The notes beneath the pieces were generated by a model. The model was not told the origin of the DNA and made no database searches. It was given only the letters and a program-made list of their open reading frames with translations. The translations under genes and the position numbers were made by a program. From Sinorhizobium garamanticum (GTDB lineage Bacteria; Pseudomonadota; Alphaproteobacteria; Rhizobiales; Rhizobiaceae), in contig NZ_CP120373.1 in assembly GCF_029892065.1 (NCBI RefSeq), positions 62,001-126,000 of the forward strand: a stretch of 64,000 bases of DNA, given 5' to 3'. Shown one piece after another: positions 26,311 through 33,918 of the stretch (positions are counted from its first letter, which is position 1; each line of letters begins with the position of its first letter).

Positions 26311-27942
26311 TTGTGGCGGCACCCAGTTGATGTTCTGGTTCGGGTCCTTGATGTCGCAGGTCTTGCAGTGCACGCAGTTCTGGGCGTTGATGACGAAGGT
26401 CGGCTTGCCGTCCTTTTCCACCCACTCGTAGACGGCAGCCGGACAGTAGCGCGTCGACGGGCCGGCATAGACGTCGTATTCGGAGCGCCTCTGCAACGCC
26501 GGATCCTTCACCTGCAGGTGGATCGGCTGGTCTTCCTCGTGGTTGGTGTTCGACAGGAACACCGAGGAGAGGCGATCGAAGGTCAGTACCCCATCCGGCT
26601 TCGGATAGTCGATCTTCTGGTGCTGTTCCGCCGGTTCGAGCGAGGCCGCGTCGGTCTTGCCGTGTCTCAGCGTGCCGAAGAAGGAGAGGCCGAAGAGCTG
26701 GTTCGTCCACATGTCGAGGCCGCCGAGGGCGACGCCGACCGCGGTGCCGAACTTCGACCACAGCGGCTTGACATTCCTGACCCGCTTCAGGTCGCGACCG
26801 ATGTCGCTTGCCCTCCAGGCGTTTTCGATCTCGACCGGCTCGTCATTGGCGCGGCCGCTGGCGATCGCCTCGGCGAGCTTCTCCGCCGCCAGCATGCCCG
26901 ACAGCACCGCATTATGGCTGCCCTTGATGCGTGGCACGTTGACGAAGCCGGCCGAGCAGCCGATCAGCGCGCCGCCGGGGAAGGAGAGCTTCGGCACCGA
27001 CTGGTAGCCTCCCTCGGTAATGGCGCGGGCGCCGTAGGAAAGACGCTTGCCACCTTCGAAGGTGCCGCGGATCGTCGGGTGCGTCTTGAAGCGCTGGAAC
27101 TCCTCGAAGGGATTGAGATAGGGGTTCTTGTAGTTCAAATGCACGACGAAGCCGACGGCGACGAGGTTGTCCTCGAGGTGATAGAGGAAGGAGCCGCCGC
27201 CGGTTCTCATGTCGAGTGGCCAGCCGAAGGAATGCTGCACCAGGCCCGGCTTATGGTTTTCCGGCTTCACCTCCCAGAGTTCTTTGAGCCCGATGCCGAA
27301 TTTCGGCACGTCGCGGCCCTCACCGAGCTTGTATTTGGCGATCAGTTGCTTGGCGAGCGAGCCGCGCACGCCCTCGCCGATCAGCGTATATTTGCCGAGG
27401 AGCGCCATGCCGCGGGCGAAGTTCGGCCCCGGCTCGCCCGAGCGCTCGATGCCCATGTCGCCGGTGGCGACACCGATCACTGCGCCCTCGTCGTTGTAGA
27501 GCACCTCGGTTGCGGCAAAGCCCGGATAGATCTCGACCCCGAGCGCCTCGGCATGAGTGGCGAGCCAGCGACAGACGTTGCCGAGCGAGACGATGTAGTT
27601 GCCGTGATTGTTCATCAGCGGCGGCATCAGGAAATTCGGCAGTCGGATCGAGCCGGCGGGACCCAAGAACAGGAAATGATCGTCGGTGACTTCAGTCTTG
27701 AAGGGGTGGTCGGGCTCGTCGCGCCAGCCGGGCAACAGCCGGTCGATACCAACAGGATCGACGACGGCGCCGGAGAGGATATGCGCGCCGACTTCTGCGC
27801 CCTTTTCGAGCACCACGACCGAGAGTTCCGGATTGACCTGCTTCAGCCGGATCGCCGCGGCAAGTCCGGCAGGACCGGCGCCAACGATCACGACGTCGAA
27901 TTCCATGCTCTCGCGTTCGGGCAGTTCCATCGCCTCGGTCAT
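26278..27942 (-). CDS. Electron-transfer flavoprotein-ubiquinone oxidoreductase
   Basis: The 554-residue membrane-bound iron-sulfur flavoprotein passes electrons from ETF (fatty-acid, amino-acid and choline-derived dehydrogenases) to ubiquinone. It has the FAD motif VIVGAGPAGLAAAIRL, the quinone-binding region with GCSAGFVNVPRIKGSHNA, and a C-terminal 4Fe-4S domain with RYCPAAVYEW and NCVHCKTCDIKDPNQNINW. ATG 27942 is preferred because GGAGAG is 8 nt upstream; a second ATG at 27948 lies too close. Only its last codons are duplicated downstream. Confidence 0.95.
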   Translation of the reverse strand: MTEAMELPERESMEFDVVIVGAGPAGLAAAIRLKQVNPELSVVVLEKGAEVGAHILSGAVVDPVGIDRLLPGWRDEPDHPFKTEVTDDHFLFLGPAGSIRLPNFLMPPLMNNHGNYIVSLGNVCRWLATHAEALGVEIYPGFAATEVLYNDEGAVIGVATGDMGIERSGEPGPNFARGMALLGKYTLIGEGVRGSLAKQLIAKYKLGEGRDVPKFGIGLKELWEVKPENHKPGLVQHSFGWPLDMRTGGGSFLYHLEDNLVAVGFVVHLNYKNPYLNPFEEFQRFKTHPTIRGTFEGGKRLSYGARAITEGGYQSVPKLSFPGGALIGCSAGFVNVPRIKGSHNAVLSGMLAAEKLAEAIASGRANDEPVEIENAWRASDIGRDLKRVRNVKPLWSKFGTAVGVALGGLDMWTNQLFGLSFFGTLRHGKTDAASLEPAEQHQKIDYPKPDGVLTFDRLSSVFLSNTNHEEDQPIHLQVKDPALQRRSEYDVYAGPSTRYCPAAVYEWVEKDGKPTFVINAQNCVHCKTCDIKDPNQNINWVPPQGGEGPVYPNM

Positions 27943-28103
27943 TATCATGCTCTCCAGTGTCGCCGGTCTTCCGCCGGTTCTGTTCTCAAGCCAAATCATC
28001 CCGTCATGGCAAATGCGGTCGGAATTGTCGAGCCGGGATGCGACAGACTATCTCCGCATTTGCGCATAACTTCATGAGATTACCACACATGCCTTATATT
28101 ACT

Positions 28104-28119
28104 TTGACGTAAACGTAAA
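28104..28119. promoter_or_regulatory. Candidate LiuR-type (MerR family) operator
   Basis: TTGACGTAAACGTAAA is a near-perfect palindrome (TTGACGT, AA, ACGTAAA). It resembles the ACGT-half-site motif reported for LiuR, which controls branched-chain amino acid catabolism and ETF genes in proteobacteria. It lies about 160 bp upstream of the ETF-QO start and between divergent genes. The motif match is from memory and needs a matrix search. Confidence 0.4.
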
Positions 28120-28255
28120 TATGGACGCGAATCGGTAGCCAAGACGGCTTGCTTTTGCCGCACCCGCATGCGAGGAGGCCCGCCCCTCCCTTCATCGCAA
28201 CGCCGGAAAACCGCACCCATTTTTCCTGGACCCTGCTCAAGACACGGAGAAAGTC

Positions 28256-29548
28256 ATGGCATCCGCCCTCGGCCTCGATTTCGGCACAACCAATTCCGTG
28301 CTGGCATTGTCACAGGGCACATCGACCCGCTCCGTCGTCCTCGAAAGCTCCACCGGCAAATCGGACACAACGCGCACGGCTCTGTCGTTCCTGAAGGGAG
28401 CAGGCCGCGGGCCGTTACAGATCGAAGCGGGACAGGCGGCGATCCGGGAATTTATCGACAATCCCGGCGAATGCCGCTTCCTTCAGTCGATCAAGACATT
28501 CGCAGCGAGTTCGCTCTTCCAAGGCACGCTGGTCTTCGCAAAGCGGCACGATTTCGAAGACCTCATGTACGCATTCCTCGCGCGCTTGAGAGACTATGCG
28601 GGCAGCGACTGGAGCAGCGAGTTGAAACGCATTGTTGTCGGGCGTCCGGTGCAGTTCGCGGGCGCCAACCCGGACGAGAAGCTGGCCCTCGAACGCTACA
28701 ATCGCGCCTTGGCACGCTTTGACTTTCCGGAGGTCCACTATGTCTACGAACCGGTCGCGGCCGCCTTCTATTTTGCACGGACCCTCGACAGGGACGCAAC
28801 GGTGCTCGTCGCCGATTTCGGCGGCGGCACGACCGACTATTCAATCATCCGCTTCGAGAGCGAGGGCGGCCAGCTGACGGCGACGCCGGTCGGGCATTCC
28901 GGCGTCGGCATCGCCGGCGATCATTTTGATTTCCGCGTCATCGACAACATCGTCTCACCGCTCATCGGAAAGGGGAGTCTGTTCAAGAGCTTCGACAAGC
29001 TGCTTGAAGTGCCATCGAGCTATTACGCCAATTTCGGCCGCTGGAACCAGCTCTCGATCTTCAAGACGCTGAAGGACTTTTCCGAACTGAAGAAGCTTGT
29101 CCGGGCGAGCCTTGAGCCGGAAAAGCTCGAAGCCTTTGTGGACCTGATCGAGCATGACGAGGGTTACCCGCTCTACCAGGCGGTTTCAGCCACCAAGATG
29201 CGACTGTCGCAGGCGGATGAAACCGAGTTCTTCTTTGCGCCGCTCGGCGAGCGGGCGCGCAGGACGGTTCAGCGCGCCGACTTCGAGACCTGGATCGCGC
29301 CTGACCTTACCCGCATCGAACAGGCACTCGATGAGGTGCTTCAAAAAACGGAAACGGCACCGGCAACGATCGACAAGGTATTTCTCACCGGCGGCACCTC
29401 CTTCGTACCGGCGGTAAGGCGGATATTCGACAACCGTTTCGAGCGGTCAAAGATCGAAAGCGGTGGAGAACTCCTCTCGATAGCACACGGGCTGGCATTG
29501 ATCGGCGAGCGGCAGGACATCGCGACCTGGACGGCAGACGCCGCCTGA
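28256..29548 (+). CDS. yegD: Hsp70 family protein, YegD-like
   Basis: The 430-residue protein is an actin/Hsp70 ATPase domain only: LGLDFGTTNSVLAL (phosphate 1), VYEPVAAAFYFA, VADFGGGTTDYSI (phosphate 2) and VFLTGGTSFVPAVRRIF (adenosine motif). It lacks the C-terminal substrate-binding domain of DnaK, as YegD does. GGAGA precedes the ATG. A uracil-DNA glycosylase gene begins 40 bp downstream on the same strand. In E. coli yegD is next to alkA, another base-excision glycosylase gene. Confidence 0.88.
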   Translation: MASALGLDFGTTNSVLALSQGTSTRSVVLESSTGKSDTTRTALSFLKGAGRGPLQIEAGQAAIREFIDNPGECRFLQSIKTFAASSLFQGTLVFAKRHDFEDLMYAFLARLRDYAGSDWSSELKRIVVGRPVQFAGANPDEKLALERYNRALARFDFPEVHYVYEPVAAAFYFARTLDRDATVLVADFGGGTTDYSIIRFESEGGQLTATPVGHSGVGIAGDHFDFRVIDNIVSPLIGKGSLFKSFDKLLEVPSSYYANFGRWNQLSIFKTLKDFSELKKLVRASLEPEKLEAFVDLIEHDEGYPLYQAVSATKMRLSQADETEFFFAPLGERARRTVQRADFETWIAPDLTRIEQALDEVLQKTETAPATIDKVFLTGGTSFVPAVRRIFDNRFERSKIESGGELLSIAHGLALIGERQDIATWTADAA

Positions 29549-29588
29549 TGCCGCTGGACCGCTCCCGCCGATCTGCTAAGTTCGCGCC

Positions 29589-30473
29589 ATGATCCCGGCC
29601 AACCATCTTTCCCGTGCAGAGCTTGCCGCGCTTCTCGCCTTCCATGCGGATGCGGGCGTCGAATGGCTGTTGGAAGACGAAGCCGTCGACCGGTTCGCAG
29701 AGTTCGAGGCGATGAAGGCGAAGCGCGCGGAGGCGCGCAGCGCCCCGCAAAGCGGGCCAACAGGCACCGGCCAGAGGCAAGGTGCGCGAGCAGAGCCGGC
29801 GGCACCCACCCCGTCGCGCAATGCCGGTCCTGCAGCGCCGGCTGCCTCTCCTCCGCCTGTCGCGATTCCCGACGAGCAGGCCGTCAAAGAGGCCCGATTC
29901 GCCGCGGAAACAGCGCGCTCGTTGCAGGAACTCAGAACGGCAATGGAATCCTTCAACCATTGCAACCTGAAGAACAGCGCGCGCAATCTCGTGTTCTGCG
30001 AGGGCGACCCCTCTTCCGGGATCATGATCGTCGGGCCGATGCCCTATGCCGACGACGATCGCGATGGCCAGCCGTTTGCTGGCCGACTCGGTGAAATGCT
30101 CGAACGCATGCTTCTCGGCATCGGCCTTGCCAGGCAGGACGTGCTGCTGACCAATGTCGTACCCTGGCGCCCGCCGGGAAATCGCGTGCCTTCCGGCCGC
30201 GAGGCGGATATCTGCCGCCCCTTCATCGAGCGGCAGATCGCGCTGGCCGAGCCTAAGCAATTACTGCTTCTCGGGAACTTCACGGCCCGCTTCTTCTTCG
30301 GCGGTGCCGATACGATCCATCAGTTGCGGGGGGAATGGCGCGAGCTTTCCGCAGGCGGCCATCGCGTTCCGGCGCTGGCAACGCTGCATCCACAGGATCT
30401 CGTGACCGCGCCAATCAACAAGCGTTTTGCATGGCAGGATCTGCTGGTCTTCAAGGCGAAGATCAACGGCTAA
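29589..30473 (+). CDS. Uracil-DNA glycosylase, family 4-like, with altered Fe-S ligands
   Basis: The 294-residue protein has a Pro/Ala-rich N-terminal linker (50-95) and a family 4 UDG domain with IMIVGPMPYADDD, GQPFAGRLGEML, LLTNVVPWRPPGNR and ATLHPQDL. Family 4 enzymes bind 4Fe-4S through four cysteines. Here C125 and C209 remain, but the first Cys of CxxC is Phe122 and the Cys before RPP is Trp193. The cluster is therefore probably absent or altered. It probably removes uracil from DNA, and the 40-bp gap to yegD suggests one operon. The ribosome site is weak. Confidence 0.85.
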   Translation: MIPANHLSRAELAALLAFHADAGVEWLLEDEAVDRFAEFEAMKAKRAEARSAPQSGPTGTGQRQGARAEPAAPTPSRNAGPAAPAASPPPVAIPDEQAVKEARFAAETARSLQELRTAMESFNHCNLKNSARNLVFCEGDPSSGIMIVGPMPYADDDRDGQPFAGRLGEMLERMLLGIGLARQDVLLTNVVPWRPPGNRVPSGREADICRPFIERQIALAEPKQLLLLGNFTARFFFGGADTIHQLRGEWRELSAGGHRVPALATLHPQDLVTAPINKRFAWQDLLVFKAKING

Positions 30474-30613
30474 CAGTTCCGCGCCCAACTCATGAAAAAA
30501 TAGTGAAAAAAGCCATGCGAATTGCGCATGCCAGCGCCGCGTTTTAATGCGTTGCAAAATCGATGCTGCACCGCAATATGTACATGTGGGAGGAATGGAA
30601 AAGGAAATGAACC

Positions 30614-30793
30614 ATGACTGCCCGCTTTCGTCCGATTCATAGCAGCTTTGAGACGCTCCGCCATGCCGGCGTCGCGCTGCGGACGCCTTTCAACACTTTC
30701 GGCACGGCGGCCAATGAGCAGATGACCGCAATCGGCTTTACCCGCACCACGCGCCGCCCGGCACAGATCTACGCCGAATTCATCCAACGCTAA
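30614..30793 (+). CDS. Small basic hypothetical protein (59 aa)
   Basis: ATG 30614 with AAGGA 8 nt upstream opens a frame of 59 residues (start MTARFRPIHSSFETLRHAGV, end AQIYAEFIQR). The product is soluble and arginine-rich, with no signal or membrane segment. I recognise no family. A second small ORF with the same orientation follows after 62 bp, so the two may be one transcription unit. Confidence 0.55.
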   Translation: MTARFRPIHSSFETLRHAGVALRTPFNTFGTAANEQMTAIGFTRTTRRPAQIYAEFIQR

Positions 30794-30855
30794 CGATCGC
30801 GCGAAGCACTCAGCTCCGCAACGCTCGTTCTGGATTGCAGAGAAGGAACAGGATC

Positions 30856-31011
30856 ATGTCCAATCCGCTCGACAGCATTCGGTTTCTGCTCGACACGATC
30901 TCCGACATCGGCACAGCGGTGCGTGCCTCGCGGGAATACAGCCGCTTGAGCACAGTCAAGGACTCGCGGCGCGCTCACCGTGTCGCGGTCAGCCCGCTGC
31001 TGCCAAACTAA
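30856..31011 (+). CDS. Small hypothetical protein (51 aa)
   Basis: AGGAACAGGATC precedes ATG 30856. The 51-residue product (start MSNPLDSIRFLLDTISDIGT) has an amphipathic N-terminal helix and a basic tail (SRRAHRVAVSPLLPN). It is soluble and of unknown function. It is paired with the 59-residue ORF just upstream and lies ahead of a RIME1 element. Confidence 0.5.
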   Translation: MSNPLDSIRFLLDTISDIGTAVRASREYSRLSTVKDSRRAHRVAVSPLLPN

Positions 31012-31178
31012 TCCTTTCTTCCTGCTTCTTTTCGCCATCGACTGTCGCAATCGACAGCGTCAAAAGATTTCGATAAAGCCACACTCATTCCGATCCGCGG
31101 AGTGAGCAAAGTGATCGACCGCTCCTTCCCGTGCCCCGGGCGTTTCTCCGCAACGGCTGAAAACGACGCCAGCAATGT

Positions 31179-31239
31179 CTACAGCGCCGCGCGTCTTATC
31201 AGACGCGCAAAGGACGCTGTAGTACTTTGAGTTGCAGTA
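31179..31239. repeat. RIME1-like element, first palindrome only
   Basis: This is the cleanest nested dyad in the window. CTACAGCG and CGCTGTAG form the outer arms, and GCGCGTCT and AGACGCGC form the inner arms around TATC. ACTTTGAGTTGCAG follows. The second palindrome is missing, and the MFS gene begins 10 bp later. Confidence 0.8.
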
Positions 31240-31248
31240 GGAGCGCCG

Positions 31249-32541
31249 ATGCTGGCCAGTCTCGCTTCCGTTTTCAGCCTGATGCTCTCCACCTTGCTGA
31301 TGATGGTGGCTTTCGGGCTGCAGAGCTACGTCATTCCCGTGCGCTCCGTGGCCGAAAGCTGGTCAACGCTCACGGTCTCGATCTTCGCCACCGGCTACAC
31401 GCTCGGCTTCACGCTTTCCTGCATCGTTACGCCAAAATTCGTGCTGCGCGTCGGGCATGTCCGCGTCTTTACCGCGTTGATCACTCTGCTCTCGATTGCC
31501 ATCCTGATGTGCGGGCTTGTCGTCGACTGGCGTGCCTGGATCGCCTTTCGGGCAATCTCCGGTTTTGCTATTTCAGGAAGCTATCTCGTCATCGAAAGTT
31601 GGCTCAACGAGCGCGTAACGAACGCAAACCGCGGTCTGCTCTTTTCGCTCTACCTCATCACGACCATGGTCGGGACGATCGGCGGCCAATATCTGGTGCC
31701 GCTCGGCGACCCGACCAACACCTCGCTGTTCATTCTCTGCGGCGTACTGTTCTCGCTGGCGCTGCTGCCGACGGCGCTTTCCTCATCGCCCATGCCGGCC
31801 CCGCCGGCACAGGCGACGTTCGATATTCCGGGCCTGTTCCGCCGCTCGCCGGTGGCCGTCGTCGGCGGCGTTCTCGCCGGCGCGCTTTCCGGCGCCTGGC
31901 TCAATCTCGGCGGGGTCTTCACCCAGAGGATCGGGCTTTCAACCGCCGAGGGCGCCACGCTGCTTGCATCGCTGCTCACAGGCAGCGCGCTCTCGCAGAT
32001 ACCGATCGGCCGCGCTTCGGACCGGATGGACCGGCGCATCGTCATGGTCGCCTGCGGGATCGTCGGCGTCATCTCCTGCCTCGTTATGTCCGTTTCGATC
32101 GGCAGCAGCCCGGCGATGCTTTATCTCGTCGCCGCCTGCATCGGCAGCGTGCTCTTTCCGATCTATGCGCTCAATGTCGCGCACGCCAACGACCTCGCCC
32201 GCCCGAACGAATATGTGGAAATCTCGTCGGGCCTGATGATCACCTATGGCATCGGAACCATTGCTGGGCCGTTGATGGTCGGCCCGGTCATGGACCGCTT
32301 CGGCCCCGCGGCGCTGTTCGTTGTACTTGCCGTCTACTTCGCGCTTTATAGTGGCTACGCCGCCTGGCGCATCCTGAGGCGCGACCAGCACCAGGGACTC
32401 GTCGCCAAGACCGACTTCCAGGCGACCACGGTCATGCCGACGCCCGGTCCCGACGTGACGAGCCCAATCGCTCAGCACGCGGATGCGGATACGCTCATCA
32501 GCGACGACACCGTTCCTATTTGGGAGAGGCAGCCGGAATAG
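31249..32541 (+). CDS. Major facilitator superfamily transporter
   Basis: The 430-residue protein has twelve predicted helices. The first half contains FATGYTLGFTLSCIVTPKFVLRVGHVRVF, and the loop 8-9 region contains PIGRASDRMDRR, which matches the MFS motif GxxxDRxGRR. A cytoplasmic tail of about 50 polar residues ends the protein. The substrate is not predictable; the set resembles YcaD/CynX-like exporters. AGGAG is 6 nt before the ATG, only a few bases after a RIME1 element that could affect its mRNA leader. Confidence 0.87.
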   Translation: MLASLASVFSLMLSTLLMMVAFGLQSYVIPVRSVAESWSTLTVSIFATGYTLGFTLSCIVTPKFVLRVGHVRVFTALITLLSIAILMCGLVVDWRAWIAFRAISGFAISGSYLVIESWLNERVTNANRGLLFSLYLITTMVGTIGGQYLVPLGDPTNTSLFILCGVLFSLALLPTALSSSPMPAPPAQATFDIPGLFRRSPVAVVGGVLAGALSGAWLNLGGVFTQRIGLSTAEGATLLASLLTGSALSQIPIGRASDRMDRRIVMVACGIVGVISCLVMSVSIGSSPAMLYLVAACIGSVLFPIYALNVAHANDLARPNEYVEISSGLMITYGIGTIAGPLMVGPVMDRFGPAALFVVLAVYFALYSGYAAWRILRRDQHQGLVAKTDFQATTVMPTPGPDVTSPIAQHADADTLISDDTVPIWERQPE

Positions 32542-32557
32542 GGATCACGAGTAATCG

Positions 32558-33496
32558 TCAGCCTTGCGGCGTCACATGCTTGCGGGCGCCCTTGCGCTCC
32601 AGTCCCAGCTGATGCTCGCGAAAGATGATGAAGATCCCGGCAGAGACAACGATTGCGGTGCCCGCCAACATGGTTCGCGTCGGTATGTCACCGAAGAGAA
32701 AATAGCCGACGGCAATACCCAGTACGATCGATGTGTACTCGAACGGAGCGATGGTCGACATGTCGGCGTGGCGGTAGCTTTCCGTCAGCAGGATTTGCGC
32801 GACGCCTCCGCAGAAACCGGCGACCATCAGCAGCAGAAAGGACGTCCACGACATTGCCGGCCAGCCGAAGGGCAGCGTCGCAAGCGAAAACAGCGAGGCC
32901 GACAGGGAGAAGTAAAGTACGATCGTGTGCGTTCGCTCGAACTTCACGAGCTTGCGCACGAGCACCATCGCGATCGCTCCAAGCGTCGCCGAAGCCAGCA
33001 CGGCGGCTGCACCAAGCGCCTCGGACGAGCCGAAGTCTCCATCATGGAACAGCGTCAGCCGAGGCCAGGTGATGATTAGCACGCCGGTGAGCCCGATGAT
33101 GACCGCTGACCACCGATAGAGCCTCACGATCTCCTGGAGAAAAACGGCCGCAAAGATGACGGCAAGCAAAGGCATGGCGTAGCCGATCGCGATCGCCTCC
33201 GGCAGCGGCAGGTGGACGAGCCCGTAGAAGCCGCAGCTCATCGAAAGAATGCCGACGAAGCCGCGCGCTATATGCCCTGTCAGGTTCTTGGTTCTAAACG
33301 CATCACGCAACTGGCCGCGAAGCGCCAGGAAACCCAGGATCGGCACCATCGCAAAGGCGGAGCGGTAGAAGGTAATCTGGCCGGTAGCGATGCCGTCGCC
33401 CGCAGCCTTGATGCAAGTGGACATGCAAACAAAGATGATGACGGAAAGTACCTTGAGCAGGATTCCCTTCATCGGGCTTTGGATGTCCGCATCCAT
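32558..33496 (-). CDS. DMT (EamA) family transporter
   Basis: This protein of about 312 residues has ten hydrophobic helices arranged as two EamA repeats, including FYRSAFAMVPILGFLALRG, GFYGLVHLPLPEAIAIGYAMPLLAVIFAAVFL and APFEYTSIVLGIAVGYFLFGDIPT. Such proteins export amino acids or other metabolites across the inner membrane. The substrate is unknown. ATG 33496 is chosen; a GTG three codons upstream and an ATG eight codons downstream are alternatives. It is convergent with the MFS gene (16 bp). Confidence 0.87.
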   Translation of the reverse strand: MDADIQSPMKGILLKVLSVIIFVCMSTCIKAAGDGIATGQITFYRSAFAMVPILGFLALRGQLRDAFRTKNLTGHIARGFVGILSMSCGFYGLVHLPLPEAIAIGYAMPLLAVIFAAVFLQEIVRLYRWSAVIIGLTGVLIITWPRLTLFHDGDFGSSEALGAAAVLASATLGAIAMVLVRKLVKFERTHTIVLYFSLSASLFSLATLPFGWPAMSWTSFLLLMVAGFCGGVAQILLTESYRHADMSTIAPFEYTSIVLGIAVGYFLFGDIPTRTMLAGTAIVVSAGIFIIFREHQLGLERKGARKHVTPQG

Positions 33497-33918
33497 CAAA
33501 CGCACTTTTCATATGCTGCCGGCCAATGCAAAAAGAATGTCGGCGGTGGAAGACGCGGCAGAAAAGCCGCAGGAAGGTCACGCTCACTCTAGCGGCGCCA
33601 TGGCGGAATATGGATCAAATTTCTTGATGGATAGCATTTTTTCTTGATGCGACCACCATTGCGGCCTGGGCTCTCCGAGATTTTTTAGCAAGCGCGAAAA
33701 AGTCCTTGCCGATTTAGTTCTTGTTAGTGACGCTTCTGTAAACCACTGATCGATAAGGGAACGGGAAGAATACCGGAAGCCACGTCTTGTCCGTCGGGGT
33801 GCGGTCGCTGGCATCACAATCGTGTGGCAAAACTTCGCTTTTCGCCCCTTGGGCTTTTCACCATCACAGGCGCCCTCTACAAATCGAATCTACAACGAAG
33901 GCGCAAGCGAGACTGACC
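33497..33918. other. Divergent intergenic region upstream of pepN
   Basis: The region is AT-rich around 33600-33770 and presumably carries promoters for the DMT gene and pepN. A short hairpin GCGGC/GCCGC lies at 33554-33570. The reading frame that runs into pepN from 33787 lacks family similarity and a ribosome site, so it was not used. Confidence 0.5.

Noticed and set aside
26126..26761. 211-codon minus-strand frame over the ETF-QO 3' end
   Set aside because: It is a frame shadow of the ETF-QO gene continued through the 76-bp repeats, which repeat the same peptide artificially.
30480..30560. Tiny frames after the uracil-DNA glycosylase gene
   Set aside because: The only ATG near a purine run encodes ten residues; nothing supports translation.
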